Of a stretch of 64,000 nt of DNA, positions 35,258 through 43,714 are shown in pieces (the first letter of the stretch is position 1; every line of letters starts with the position of its first letter). The translations under genes and the position numbers were made by a program. The notes beneath the pieces were generated by a model, which searched no databases, had not been told where the DNA came from, and worked only from the letters and a program-made list of their open reading frames with translations. The stretch spans positions 1,798,001-1,862,000 of the forward strand of contig NZ_JAUSZR010000001.1 of NCBI RefSeq assembly GCF_030817835.1, in the 5' to 3' direction. This stretch comes from Pseudarthrobacter sp. W1I19 (GTDB taxonomy: Bacteria > Actinomycetota > Actinomycetes > Actinomycetales > Micrococcaceae).

Positions 35258-35767
35258 ATGGATCACTCTTTGGCGTCCGCCGCGTCCTCCACCCCGCCTG
35301 TCCGCACTGGTCCCCGTGATCCCGGTGATGCCTGGGTCGAGGGTAGCCGCGGCCGCTTTTGGGGCAGGTTTGGTGCCGCCGGCGTCCTCGCCTACGATCC
35401 CGCCAAGGGTGTGCTCCTGCAGCATCGGGCCGTCTGGAGCCACAACGGCGGAACGTGGGGCCTCCCGGGAGGAGCGCTGCACGAGGGCGAGGATGCCGTG
35501 GCGGGAGCCTTGCGCGAAGCCTGGGAGGAGGCCGCCATGCCCGCCGGGGATGTCGAGGTGCTTTTTACGTCCGTGCTGGACCTGGGCTACTGGTCCTACA
35601 CCACAGTGGTGGTGCAGGTGAGGGAACCGTTCGACCCCGTCATCAGCGACCCCGAAAGCATCGAGTTGTTGTGGATACCGCTGGCTGAGGTGGACGGCAA
35701 GGAACTGCACCCCGGCTTTGCCGCTGCCTGGCCGGACCTGCGGGAACGGATTGACGCCTCGGCATAG
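35258..35767 (+). CDS. NUDIX hydrolase
   Basis: A 169-residue NUDIX-family pyrophosphohydrolase. The Nudix box GGALHEGEDAVAGALREAWEEAA carries the G-x5-E-x7-RE-x2-EE core, with Ala in place of the final Gly. It is expected to cleave nucleoside-diphosphate-linked substrates with Mg; the substrate is unknown. The ATG at 35258 follows TGGAGCG closely. The short lead (residues 1-30) is variable. It could be cotranscribed with the DUF1918 gene. Confidence 0.9.
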   Translation: MDHSLASAASSTPPVRTGPRDPGDAWVEGSRGRFWGRFGAAGVLAYDPAKGVLLQHRAVWSHNGGTWGLPGGALHEGEDAVAGALREAWEEAAMPAGDVEVLFTSVLDLGYWSYTTVVVQVREPFDPVISDPESIELLWIPLAEVDGKELHPGFAAAWPDLRERIDASA

Positions 35768-35817
35768 GTTCCTCCCTGCCGGATCGCGCTCCAGTCCTGC
35801 TCAGTAGACGTGCCTGC

Positions 35818-36495
35818 TCAATAATCCCGGCCGTATTCGGCGTGGACCAGGATGGGCAGGTGGTCTGAGTTTCCGCGGGGCAGCGTCTCAACGCTCTCGA
35901 TGTCCAGTCCCAGTGACGTGGCGAAGTCGAAGTGGCCCTTGAAGACCTTGTAGCGGGTGTAGGTCCGCCGGTTGCTGAGCGAGAGCGCGTAGCCCGAGTT
36001 CTTCATGTGGATGTGGAGGTTCTTGGTGAAGAACGGGTAGTTGAAGTCGCCCACCATCAGCGTCATGAGTCCCTGGCCCATGCTGAGCAGTTCGGCGTGG
36101 GCGGCGTGGATCTGCTTGCGGCGCAGGGAATTCGAGGCCGTGAGGGGCGCCGCGTGGAAGGAGCCGATCACCAGTTCATGCTGGGTCTCGTTGTCCACCA
36201 CCCTGGTTCCGATGAGCCGCTCGTGGGCCGGGGCCAGGACCCTGTCGTGAACTGACTTCTTCAGGGCGAAGGACTGGGTGTCCAGCGCCGTGAAGCGGCT
36301 GGTGCGGTAGTAGATGGCCAGCCCGAGCCGGTTTCCCTTCGTGGCGTCAGCGAGGTGCAGCGGGCCCAGGGTCTCGGGGAGGTCGCTGGCGTCCACCTCC
36401 TGGAGGCAGAGTGCATCGACGTCATGGTTCCGTGCCAGGGCGAGGAGTTCGCCGCTTGCTTTGTGCTTGCGGAGGTTGTAGCTGATAACGCGCAT
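35818..36495 (-). CDS. Endonuclease/exonuclease/phosphatase-family protein
   Basis: A 225-residue EEP-fold protein. The ATG at 36495 begins MRVISYNLRKHKASGELLALA; catalytic blocks are LCLQEVDA (metal-binding Glu), IGSFHAAPLTASNSLRR, MVGDFNYPF and the final SDHLPILV with the Asp-His pair. The target could be a nucleic acid or a phospho-lipid. The ribosome site AAGAGG supports the start. Single gene, convergent with the NUDIX gene. Confidence 0.9.
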   Translation of the reverse strand: MRVISYNLRKHKASGELLALARNHDVDALCLQEVDASDLPETLGPLHLADATKGNRLGLAIYYRTSRFTALDTQSFALKKSVHDRVLAPAHERLIGTRVVDNETQHELVIGSFHAAPLTASNSLRRKQIHAAHAELLSMGQGLMTLMVGDFNYPFFTKNLHIHMKNSGYALSLSNRRTYTRYKVFKGHFDFATSLGLDIESVETLPRGNSDHLPILVHAEYGRDY

Positions 36496-36662
36496 GGAAC
36501 ACCTCTTCCGAGGGTTGCTGACAGGACCGATCAAGAGTCTAGTCCGCTGACCGCCGTCAGGGTCCAACATTTCACCGAGTCCTTTGACAACCTATGCCGG
36601 TTGCCTGCCGCCGCAACGATAGAGTTAGTCAGAATTCACTGAAATCTCCGGGAGGGCCACCG

Positions 36663-37466
36663 TTGACCACCGATCTGCCTGAACTGGCCGAGGGAAACTA
36701 CTACTACCAGTCACTGGGCGGGGGACGCTTCCGCTCCACGATCCACGCGCAGGGTGCCTGGAATGTCCACGAGCAGCACATGGCCCCCGCATCAGGCCTC
36801 ATGGCGGACTCCCTGGAGCGGCACCAGCCGCGGGAGGGGTTGCGGATGGCCCGGCTCAGCTACGAAATCCTGGGTCTGATTCCAGGCGGCGGGTTCCACA
36901 TCGAGACCACCACCCTCCGGCCGGGAAAAACCATCGAACTGCTGCAGGCCGAATTGATTGCGGGCGGCCGCACCGCCATCCGGGCCACGGCCTGGCGGAT
37001 GGTCACCAGCGATACTTCCGCCGTGGCGGCCGTGGAGGACACCGCCATTCCCGGCCCGGACGAATGCAAGCCCTACGACGGCGCATCAGTGTGGCCCGGC
37101 GGCTACATCCGCTCCCTTGAAATGCGCGTGGCGGAAGGCCATCGCCCCGGAGCCGGCAAGGTATGGCTGCGCACGGACCATCCCCTGACGGACAAGGCAG
37201 ACAGTGGCGACCTCGCCCGCCTGATGGGGCTGGTGGACACCGCCAACGGCATCGCCGCAAGGGTGCCGCCGGGCAAGGACAGCTACGCCTTCCCCAACGT
37301 TGACCTCCAGATCCACATGTACCGGCGCCCCGAAGGGGAGTGGCTGGGCCTGGACAACGCCGTCTCCTTTGGACGGGACGGGATTGGCCTCACCTCAACA
37401 GTCCTGCACGATCTGCAGGGGCCTTTCGGGCGCGCGGAGCAGATTTTGACCCTCCGCAAAAGCTGA
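36663..37466 (+). CDS. Acyl-CoA thioesterase family protein (double hotdog)
   Basis: A 267-residue TesB-like thioesterase. The TTG at 36663 follows GGGAGGG, which decides the start. An N-terminal hotdog covers about 15-115 (YYYQSLGGGRFRSTIHAQGAWN; ASGLMADSLER), and a second covers about 150-265, ending with GFGLTSTVLHD-like GIGLTSTVLHDLQGPFGRAEQIL. It should hydrolyse acyl-CoA; the acyl length is unknown. It precedes the padR gene by 71 bases. Confidence 0.88.
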   Translation: MTTDLPELAEGNYYYQSLGGGRFRSTIHAQGAWNVHEQHMAPASGLMADSLERHQPREGLRMARLSYEILGLIPGGGFHIETTTLRPGKTIELLQAELIAGGRTAIRATAWRMVTSDTSAVAAVEDTAIPGPDECKPYDGASVWPGGYIRSLEMRVAEGHRPGAGKVWLRTDHPLTDKADSGDLARLMGLVDTANGIAARVPPGKDSYAFPNVDLQIHMYRRPEGEWLGLDNAVSFGRDGIGLTSTVLHDLQGPFGRAEQILTLRKS

Positions 37467-37487
37467 CCCGCCCGCGCCGGGCGGATG

Positions 37488-37520
37488 TATCGTTAAGTGT
37501 CGTTGTATATCGCTGGCGAT
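37488..37520. promoter_or_regulatory. Repeat-rich putative PadR operator
   Basis: Upstream of the padR GTG lie related segments TGTATCGT, TGTCGTTG and TATATCGC, and a 12-base palindrome ATCGCTGGCGAT (37509-37520) 17 bases before the start codon. PadR regulators usually control their own promoter. Direct proof is not available from the sequence. Confidence 0.4.
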
Positions 37521-37537
37521 TTTACAGAGGAGACCCA

Positions 37538-38074
37538 GTGCGCGATTCGTACCCGGCAGGCGGCTTTGGCGGACACAGCGTCGACGGCATCTGGCAGGCT
37601 GTTGAGGAGTTCCGTTCGCGGTTCGAACGGCGTGGAGGTACCCGCGCAGGCAAGGGCGAGGTGCGGGCAGCCGTGCTTGCCCTGCTCGCGGAGCGCCCCA
37701 TGCATGGCTACCAGATCATCCGTGAGATCGAGGAGCGCAGCGGCGGCAGTTGGAAACCAAGCGCCGGTTCTGTCTACCCCACCCTTCAACTGCTGGCCGA
37801 TGAAGGTGTCATCAGCGTCGAGGAATCCAACGGCCGCAAGATCTACTCGTTGACCGAAGCCGGCCGTGAGGAGGCGGCAGGCGTGCACGAGTCAGCGCCG
37901 TGGGGTGCAGCAGGCCCGGCCGCCGGTTTTGGTTCCCTGCCCAAGGCTGGAATTGAGCTGGCGCAAGCCGCGGCGCAAGTTGGCCGCACGGGCACGCCAG
38001 ACCAGGTGCAGCAGGCCGTGGCCGTGCTCGAAGAGGCCCGCCGCCGGATGTATTCCATCCTCGCCCAAGGCTGA
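37538..38074 (+). CDS. PadR-family transcriptional regulator
   Basis: A 178-residue PadR regulator. The GTG follows AGAGGAGACCCA. The winged helix is in residues 43-115: VRAAVLALLAERPMHGYQIIREIEERSGGSWKPSAGSVYPTLQLL, then DEGVISVEESNGRKIYSLTEAG. The C-terminal part is a dimerisation helix. Residues 1-40 are a Gly-rich lead common in actinobacterial members. The AarF-like kinase gene starts five bases after the stop, so the two form an operon that PadR may control. Confidence 0.93.
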   Translation: MRDSYPAGGFGGHSVDGIWQAVEEFRSRFERRGGTRAGKGEVRAAVLALLAERPMHGYQIIREIEERSGGSWKPSAGSVYPTLQLLADEGVISVEESNGRKIYSLTEAGREEAAGVHESAPWGAAGPAAGFGSLPKAGIELAQAAAQVGRTGTPDQVQQAVAVLEEARRRMYSILAQG

Positions 38075-38079
38075 CCCGG

Positions 38080-39792
38080 GTGGCTTCGGTCCGCCGCAAC
38101 CGGGCAGATCCGGTGCAGGTTCCCGGTGCCGGAAATATCCGGGCCCGGTACCGCCGCATACTCCGCTTCGCGGCCTGGAACCTGGCAGTGACCTGGTGGT
38201 TTGAGCTGCTGCTCCCGCGGATCGGGCTTGGGCTGGTGGCTGAGCGGACGCGGCCGGCCCGGATGCAGCGCTTCGCCCGGCGTTTCCACATGCTCGCGGT
38301 GGACCTCGGCGGCCTGATGATCAAGGTGGGCCAGTTCCTCTCGTCCAGGCTTGACGTGCTTCCCCCGGAAATCACCACCGAACTCGCGGGCCTGCAGGAC
38401 GAGGTGCCCCCGGTCCCGTTTCCAGCCATCCGGGCCTTGGCCGAGAAGGAACTGGGAGTCCCGCTCGAGCAGGCCTTCGCCTGGATTGAGGAGGCCACCA
38501 TCGCCGCCGCCTCATTGGGGCAGGCGCACCGCGCACGCCTTCTTCCTGCTGATGTCGCCGAGACCGGGCTGAAGGATGTGGTGATCAAGGTGCAGCGCCC
38601 GGGCATTGACGCAATTGTCGACGTCGACCTGGCGGCATTGCGCAAGGTGGGTGGATGGCTGAGCCGCTTCCGTGTGGTTTCCAGCCGCGCCGACGTTCCG
38701 GCCCTGGTAACGGAATTCGCCCAGACCAGCTTCGAAGAAATCGACTACCTCCATGAAGCCGCCAATTCCGAGCGTTTCGGGGTGGACTTTGCCAACGACA
38801 CCAGAGTGGCGGTGCCACGCGTCGCCTGGGAGCGGTGCACCCGCCGCGTGCTGACTCTTGAGGACGTCACGGCCATCAAGATTACGGATGTCGCGGCGCT
38901 CAAGGCGGCAGGCATCGATCCCGCCCAGGTGGCGCCGGTGTTCGCGTCCGTGATGTTCGACCAGCTGTTCACCAACGGGTTTTTCCATGCGGACCCGCAC
39001 CCCGGCAATATTTTCGTCACCCCGGCTCCTGCCGGCGCCGGCGGGCTCCCGTGGAAGCTGACGTTCATCGACTTCGGCATGATGGGTGAGGTTCCGGCCT
39101 CGACCCGCAGCGGCCTGCGCAAGCTCCTGTTCGCTGCCGCCGCGCGGGACGGCAAAGGCCTGGTGGCTGCCATCGGCGATGTAGGCGTCCTGATGCCGGC
39201 AGCTGACGTGGTGGGGCTGGAACGGGCCATGACGCAGTTGTTCGGCAGGTTCGGCGGAATGGGTTTCGCCGAGCTGCGCGAGGTGGATCCGCGGGAGTTC
39301 CGTGACTTCGCGATGGAATTCGGCGACGTGGTGCGCTCCCTGCCGTTCCAGCTGCCCGAGAACTTCCTGCTCATCATCCGAGCGATGTCGCTGACATCGG
39401 GAGTGTGCAGTTCCCTGGACCCCCGGTTCAACCTGTGGGACTCGGTGGAGCCCTACGCCGCGCAGCTGCTCCGGGACGAGCGCGGCAACCTCGTGCAGGA
39501 CGCGGCCCAGCAGGCATTTGACGCCGCAGGACTCGCGCTTCGCCTGCCCAGGCGCCTCGACGCACTCATTGCCAGGATCGAGGAAGGCAACCTTACCGGC
39601 GCCAACCCCCGCCTGGAGCGGCAGGCCGCCAGGCTGGACCGGACGGTGCGGCGCGCGGCGTCGGCCCTGGTATTCGGCGCCGTGTTGATTGCAGGGGCTG
39701 TGGTCCGTGCCAACGATCCCGGTCTCGGCAGCGCTCTGATGGTTGCGTCCGCCCTCCCGCTGCTGCACGGCCTCTGGGTGGGGCGGCGCTGA
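38080..39792 (+). CDS. ABC1/AarF (UbiB-type) atypical kinase
   Basis: A 570-residue ABC1-family protein. The start is GTG. Family motifs are KVGQFLSSRLDVLP near residue 80, the Ala-rich loop AAASLGQAHRA, VIKVQRPG with the active Lys, the catalytic loop HADPHPGNIF near 304, and DFGMMG near 330. Two hydrophobic segments close the protein (SALVFGAVLIAGAVV; LMVASALPLLHGLWV). Such proteins bind ATP and act in isoprenoid-lipid or quinone metabolism at the membrane. It follows padR directly and may be its target. Confidence 0.92.
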   Translation: MASVRRNRADPVQVPGAGNIRARYRRILRFAAWNLAVTWWFELLLPRIGLGLVAERTRPARMQRFARRFHMLAVDLGGLMIKVGQFLSSRLDVLPPEITTELAGLQDEVPPVPFPAIRALAEKELGVPLEQAFAWIEEATIAAASLGQAHRARLLPADVAETGLKDVVIKVQRPGIDAIVDVDLAALRKVGGWLSRFRVVSSRADVPALVTEFAQTSFEEIDYLHEAANSERFGVDFANDTRVAVPRVAWERCTRRVLTLEDVTAIKITDVAALKAAGIDPAQVAPVFASVMFDQLFTNGFFHADPHPGNIFVTPAPAGAGGLPWKLTFIDFGMMGEVPASTRSGLRKLLFAAAARDGKGLVAAIGDVGVLMPAADVVGLERAMTQLFGRFGGMGFAELREVDPREFRDFAMEFGDVVRSLPFQLPENFLLIIRAMSLTSGVCSSLDPRFNLWDSVEPYAAQLLRDERGNLVQDAAQQAFDAAGLALRLPRRLDALIARIEEGNLTGANPRLERQAARLDRTVRRAASALVFGAVLIAGAVVRANDPGLGSALMVASALPLLHGLWVGRR

Positions 39793-39869
39793 CCGAACCC
39801 AGGGCTGTGAGCCAGCTGCCGCCGTCGAACGCCGGACGGAGGGCAAAAACACAATGCCGGCGCTATAAA

Positions 39870-39884
39870 TGACCTCGAAGGTCA
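39870..39884. promoter_or_regulatory. TGACCT-AGGTCA palindrome upstream of lipoate ligase gene
   Basis: TGACCT and AGGTCA are perfect inverted arms around CGA in the 175-base gap before the ligase gene. A TATAAA-like -10 box ends at its left edge, and a second small palindrome (ACCTAGGT) follows at 39892. It may be an operator of an unknown regulator. Confidence 0.35.
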
Positions 39885-39967
39885 CGGCGTAACCTAGGTT
39901 TGGCCTGTCCGGCCAGCAAATCGCGTCAATCACTGCGAACGCGGCCGCAACAGCAAGGAACTGCACG

Positions 39968-40738
39968 ATGACCACAGGGGAGCTTAGCAACATGCACCAT
40001 GCCGATCCGGGAACCCGCACACTGACAGTGGTGCGCCAGGAGGTTTCGCTGGGCGCCGGGCGGGACCTGGAATTTGGCCTGGAGCTCCTGGCCAGGGCGA
40101 GGACCGGGGAAATAGGCCCCATGCTGCGGCTGTACCGGCCGGCACCCACGGTGGCGTTCGGCCAGCGGGATACCCGGCTGCCGGGTTTCCAAGCAGCGGA
40201 GCAGGCCTGCCGCGACAACGGTTTTGAGCCGCTGGTCCGCCGCGCCGGGGGCCGGGCGGCGGCCTACCACCAGGGGACGCTGGTGGTGGACCACATTGAA
40301 CCCGACGCGGACGCGATCGCGGGATCCAAAAGCCGGTTCGGGTACTTCGGTGAGCTGTTCGCGGATGCCCTGCGCAGCCTTGGGGTGCACGCAGCGGTGG
40401 GTGAGATTCCCGGCGAGTACTGCCCCGGGGAATTCAGTGTGCACGGCAGCGCACCTGGTACTCCCCGCCAGGTGAAGCTGGTAGGTACCGCCCAGCGCGT
40501 GGTGGCCGGCGGCTGGCTGTTCAGCTCCGTCATCGTGGTGGAAAACTCCGCGCCCATCCGCAAGGTCCTCACCGATACCTACACCGCCCTGGGCCTGGAC
40601 TGGGATCCTGCCACTGCCGGGGCAGTGGATGATCTTGTTCCCGGCGTGGACGTCGCAGCGGTGGAGGAGGCACTGCTGGCAACCTATGCCGGACACACCG
40701 CCCTTGAAACGGCACCCTTCAGCGACCTGGGGGCATAA
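39968..40738 (+). CDS. Lipoate-protein ligase family protein
   Basis: A 256-residue protein of the biotin/lipoate ligase fold, expected to attach lipoate or octanoate to lipoyl domains. Motifs are TVAFGQRDTRLPGF, RRAGGRAAAYHQGTLVVDH (the family substrate loop) and KLVGTAQRVVAGG with the catalytic Lys. The catalytic Cys of LipM-type octanoyltransferases is not clearly at its place, so ligase-like action is likelier. The C-terminus is short. A terminator follows. Confidence 0.87.
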   Translation: MTTGELSNMHHADPGTRTLTVVRQEVSLGAGRDLEFGLELLARARTGEIGPMLRLYRPAPTVAFGQRDTRLPGFQAAEQACRDNGFEPLVRRAGGRAAAYHQGTLVVDHIEPDADAIAGSKSRFGYFGELFADALRSLGVHAAVGEIPGEYCPGEFSVHGSAPGTPRQVKLVGTAQRVVAGGWLFSSVIVVENSAPIRKVLTDTYTALGLDWDPATAGAVDDLVPGVDVAAVEEALLATYAGHTALETAPFSDLGA

Positions 40739-40749
40739 GACTGCAACAA

Positions 40750-40780
40750 AAACGGGACCAACCTGCGGTTGGTCCCGTTT
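40750..40780. terminator. Terminator after the lipoate ligase gene
   Basis: AAACGGGACCAACC and GGTTGGTCCCGTTT pair over 14 bp around the loop TGC. The A and T tails allow use by both strands; the next gene (mycoredoxin) is convergent. Confidence 0.85.
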
Positions 40781-40834
40781 CGCCTGTCCGGGGTGCCTGT
40801 GAGGCTGCCCTGGTCCTTGGGGCTGTCCTGCCGC

Positions 40835-41092
40835 TTAGGCTGCGAGGCGGGTCTTGACCTCGGCAGCGGACGGGTTGGTGGCAGCGGTGCCGTCCGGGAA
40901 GAGGACGGTGGGCACTGTGCGGTTGCCGCCGTTGAGCTGCTCCACGAGTTCAGCGGTACCTTCCACTTCCTCAATGTTGATCTCCTTGTAGCCGATGCCC
41001 TGCGCGTCCAGCTGCTTCTTTAGCCGGTTGCAGTAGCCGCACCAGGTGGTGGAGAACATGGTGATGGTGCCGGATTCGGGAGTGAAGTCCAT
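40835..41092 (-). CDS. Mycoredoxin (glutaredoxin-like)
   Basis: An 85-residue glutaredoxin-fold protein with the active site TTWCGYCNRLKKQL (residues 14-27), TVPTVLFPDG as the cis-Pro loop, and NPSAAEV at the end. The CGYC motif and length match mycoredoxin Mrx1, which reduces mycothiol mixed disulfides in actinobacteria. Its presence suggests that the organism makes mycothiol. Confidence 0.88.
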   Translation of the reverse strand: MDFTPESGTITMFSTTWCGYCNRLKKQLDAQGIGYKEINIEEVEGTAELVEQLNGGNRTVPTVLFPDGTAATNPSAAEVKTRLAA

Positions 41093-41211
41093 AAGTTTCT
41101 CCTATGCGTGGTTGATTGTTTCCTTCCTTTCAACGGTAGCGTGCAGGCCCATATTCCCCAGTTCCCGGCGCTTCACATGACAGCTCAGATGGCCGGTGGC
41201 ATGCTGGAGCC

Positions 41212-41973
41212 ATGTGTGGACGTTATGTGATGGCACGTGCTGTGGGGGACCTCCTGGCTGAGTTCGACGCCGGGCTTGAGGAGGAGGTGCACATCCCGCC
41301 GTCGTGGAATGTTGCGCCAACCGATGCCGTGCCCATCGTCCTGGAGCGGTTGATTGAGGAGGGGCCTGCGCCGAGGCAGGTGCGCCAGCTCCACGTGGCG
41401 CGGTGGGGCCTTGTGCCGTCCTGGGCCAAGGACCCTGGCATCGGTTCGCGGATGATCAACGCCCGGAGCGAATCCGTGCTGGAAAAACCGGCCTTCCGCA
41501 AAGCCGTGCAGTCACGCCGGTGCGCGGTGCCGGCGGACGGTTACTACGAGTGGAAGCAGGGGCCCGGGAAGTCGAAGCAGCCCTACTACGTGCATCCGGG
41601 AGAGGGCCGCGGCCTGGTTTTCGCGGGGCTTTACGAGTGGTGGAAGGATCCGGCGTGGCCGGCGGGGGAGCCGGGCGGGTGGGTGTTATCCACGTCCATC
41701 CTCACCACTGACACGCCGCCGCCCGGAAGCGAGGACACGGTGTTCGGCAAGCTGACGGCACTGCACGACCGGGTTCCGCTGCCGATGGACAAATCCACCA
41801 TGGAAGCGTGGCTGGACCCCCAGGCCGACGACGCGGCCGGGCTCGTGGACCTGGTACGGTCCGGGGTCAAAGATGTGGCGTCGGACTGGCACGTCGATTC
41901 CGTGGGCAAGGACGTGGGGAACGTGCGCAACAACGGGCCGGAGCTGATCCGGCCCGTGGAGGCCCTCTTCTAG
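41212..41973 (+). CDS. SRAP-family (YedK/HMCES-like) abasic-site protein
   Basis: A 253-residue SOS-response-associated peptidase-family protein. It starts MCGRYVM, so Cys2 is exposed after Met removal and can crosslink to abasic sites in single-stranded DNA. The other conserved parts are PPSWNVAPTD with the catalytic Asn, WGLVPSWAKD, INARSESV with Glu, and RRCAVPADGYYEWK. The His of the family is expected in KLTALHDRVPLPM, which is present. Single gene; no LexA box was seen. Confidence 0.93.
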   Translation: MCGRYVMARAVGDLLAEFDAGLEEEVHIPPSWNVAPTDAVPIVLERLIEEGPAPRQVRQLHVARWGLVPSWAKDPGIGSRMINARSESVLEKPAFRKAVQSRRCAVPADGYYEWKQGPGKSKQPYYVHPGEGRGLVFAGLYEWWKDPAWPAGEPGGWVLSTSILTTDTPPPGSEDTVFGKLTALHDRVPLPMDKSTMEAWLDPQADDAAGLVDLVRSGVKDVASDWHVDSVGKDVGNVRNNGPELIRPVEALF

Positions 41974-41999
41974 AAGCCCATGCCCGGGCGGGATGCGGC

Positions 42000-42422
42000 C
42001 TAAACAGTGACCGTGCCGGCGTCGTCCACTGTCCACGTGGGGTTGTACGCCACCTCCCAGCGGAAGCCGTCAGGGTCTGCGAAGTAGCCGCTGTACCCGC
42101 CCCACGGCTGGGTGATGGGCTCGGCAATGATTTGGGCGCCTGCCGCGGCGGCTTCTGCCATGACCCGGTCCACGTCCTCGGTGCCCGGCAGGTTGTGGCT
42201 GAGGGTGATGCAGGGAACGGGGCCGGGAGCACTGACGCCGGCATCGGCCTGCATCTGGCGGACGTCCCAGAGCGACAGCACCAGGCCGTGGTTCACCTGG
42301 ATGAACACCACTTCTCCCGGAGCCTCACGGTGGACCGGCCAGCCCAGGCCGTCAACATAGAACGCGCGGGACACCGGAACGCTGCGGACGCCCAGTGAAA
42401 TGAAGTCGACTCTTGGCTGCAT
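42000..42422 (-). CDS. VOC (glyoxalase/dioxygenase-fold) protein
   Basis: A 140-residue vicinal-oxygen-chelate-fold protein. It has the paired beta-alpha-beta modules: FISLGVRSVPVSRAFYVDGLGWPV at the start and YFADPDGFRWEVAYNP at the end. Metal ligands of glyoxalase I are only partly preserved, so it may be a binding or resistance protein. The start is divergent and almost touches the chorismate mutase gene (19 bases). Confidence 0.88.
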   Translation of the reverse strand: MQPRVDFISLGVRSVPVSRAFYVDGLGWPVHREAPGEVVFIQVNHGLVLSLWDVRQMQADAGVSAPGPVPCITLSHNLPGTEDVDRVMAEAAAAGAQIIAEPITQPWGGYSGYFADPDGFRWEVAYNPTWTVDDAGTVTV

Positions 42423-42441
42423 GGTTCGATACTGTCAGAGG

Positions 42442-42762
42442 ATGGCGACAATTCAAGGGAACGATAGAGATGCTTTGGCCGACAAGGAACAGCTCGCTGC
42501 CGTCCGGATTGCCGTGGACGAGGTGGATGAGCAGATTGTCACCCTGATCGCCCGCCGCGAGCGCCTGATCCGGATCGCCGGAACGCTCAAGGGTGACGAC
42601 GCAGAGGTGCGCGCTCCGGGGCGGGTGGAACGGATCATTGAACACGTCCGGTCCGCAGCCGAAAAGAAGGACATCGACCCGGACATCGTAGAGTCCACCT
42701 ACCGGGCCATGATCTCCGGCTTCATCGAACTCGAACTCCGGGTCCACAAAGAAAACAGCTGA
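42442..42762 (+). CDS. Chorismate mutase (AroQ type)
   Basis: A 106-residue all-helical chorismate mutase. It converts chorismate to prephenate for phenylalanine and tyrosine. The first helix (AAVRIAVDEVDEQIVTLIARRERLIRIAGTLK) carries the Arg and Lys of the active site, and AEVRAPGRVERIIEHVR the next. The ATG at 42442 has AGAGG directly before it; an in-frame ATG seven codons earlier is possible. No regulatory domain is attached. Confidence 0.9.
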   Translation: MATIQGNDRDALADKEQLAAVRIAVDEVDEQIVTLIARRERLIRIAGTLKGDDAEVRAPGRVERIIEHVRSAAEKKDIDPDIVESTYRAMISGFIELELRVHKENS

Positions 42763-42779
42763 GCCGCCCGGCCCAGCTG

Positions 42780-43169
42780 TTACAGGTTCTCCTCCACGGG
42801 AACACCGGACTGGAATTCCCGTCCGTCAGCCTCGCTGAAGCCGGTCATCACGTGCCCTTCGCCGAGGCCGTTGATCGCTGCCATGGGGAAGTGGCCGGTG
42901 ATGGTGCTGTCCGAGTGGCTGACGCCTGAAAGATCGTAGTTTTCCTCACTACTCTGGTCATGGTTGAACGAGAAAAAGGAAATCGGCTTCCCGTTCATGA
43001 ATTCAATACCCAGGCGCCGCTGGGACGAGTAGTCCGGACTGGCAGCCACAAGCCCCACCACATAGGCACCGGAACCGGGGATACTGCCGTCCAGATCGAA
43101 AGTTGCCACAAGGGTGGAGTCCTGGGCCTTGAGACTGACCTGCTTGAGGAGTGCGTCATGGGTGCTCAT
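42780..43169 (-). CDS. Hypothetical protein
   Basis: A 129-residue soluble protein, not recognised. It is beta-rich with a hydrophobic pattern: QVSLKAQDSTLVATFDLDGSIPGSGAYVVGLVAAS, then RRLGIEFMNGKPISFFSFNHDQ and GHFPMAAINGLGEGHVMTGFS. There is no signal peptide or Cys motif. The ATG at 43169 is weakly supported by AGCAGGA. It faces the LexA-controlled dnaE2 unit, with about 210 bases between. Confidence 0.7.
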   Translation of the reverse strand: MSTHDALLKQVSLKAQDSTLVATFDLDGSIPGSGAYVVGLVAASPDYSSQRRLGIEFMNGKPISFFSFNHDQSSEENYDLSGVSHSDSTITGHFPMAAINGLGEGHVMTGFSEADGREFQSGVPVEENL

Positions 43170-43323
43170 GGCACAATCCTGCTCCCTGCCGTTCGGTCCG
43201 TCCACCCCTGAAGGCTGACGGAAATGTAAGCCGAAGACGCTTCCCGGCATTTCCCCTTCCCGCTGAACCCGCTCCCGGTCCTTTGTCTATGCGGCGTCTT
43301 CCGGGAGGCGTAGACTGGTTCTG

Positions 43324-43357
43324 TTCGAATATATATTCGAACGGTTTCTGTTCGAAC
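43324..43357. promoter_or_regulatory. LexA (SOS) box region of the dnaE2 unit
   Basis: TTCGAATATATATTCGAA (43324-43341) is a perfect 18-base palindrome close to the actinobacterial LexA box (TCGAAC-N4-GTTCGA), with T and A at the inner ends. A further GTTCGAAC (43350-43357) lies nine bases on. Both are 22-55 bases before the DUF6504 start codon. Confidence 0.85.
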
Positions 43358-43378
43358 TTTCTGCATCCGGGAGGCGCC

Positions 43379-43714
43379 ATGGGCATGTTCAGCGAATCCG
43401 TTGACGTCTCCTGCACCCCTGAGGGCAATCCAGTTGGTGTTATCTGGGCCGGACGTTCCTATTCGGTCTGCGCCGAACCGGTGCGCTGGTACGAGCGCCG
43501 CCAATGGTGGGCCGAAGAAACCCGTGCACCGCTGGGCAGCGGCCCCGGCCTGGTGGACCATGAAATCTGGCGGGTCCAGGTGCTGCCTTCAGCTCCGGGC
43601 TCCGGCTTGGCTGAACAGGGAGAGCCGCTCACCCTTGACCTGACCCGCCATATCCGCAGCGGCCGCTGGCGGATCCTGCGGATCCATGACGCACTTCGAC
43701 CCAGAACAGCATGA
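43379..43714 (+). CDS. DUF6504 family protein (dnaE2 partner)
   Basis: A 111-residue protein of the DUF6504 type found beside error-prone polymerase genes. The ATG at 43379 follows GGGAGGCGCC. Motifs are PVGVIWAGRSYSVC, RWYERRQWWAE and WRVQV, suggesting a compact beta fold. In other actinobacteria it lies between imuB and dnaE2. Its stop overlaps the dnaE2 start by ATGA, so the pair is one LexA-controlled message. Confidence 0.85.
   Translation: MGMFSESVDVSCTPEGNPVGVIWAGRSYSVCAEPVRWYERRQWWAEETRAPLGSGPGLVDHEIWRVQVLPSAPGSGLAEQGEPLTLDLTRHIRSGRWRILRIHDALRPRTA

Noticed and set aside
38512..40218. A 568-codon antisense frame across the AarF-like kinase gene
   Set aside because: It is a GC-rich shadow; the plus strand carries all kinase motifs.
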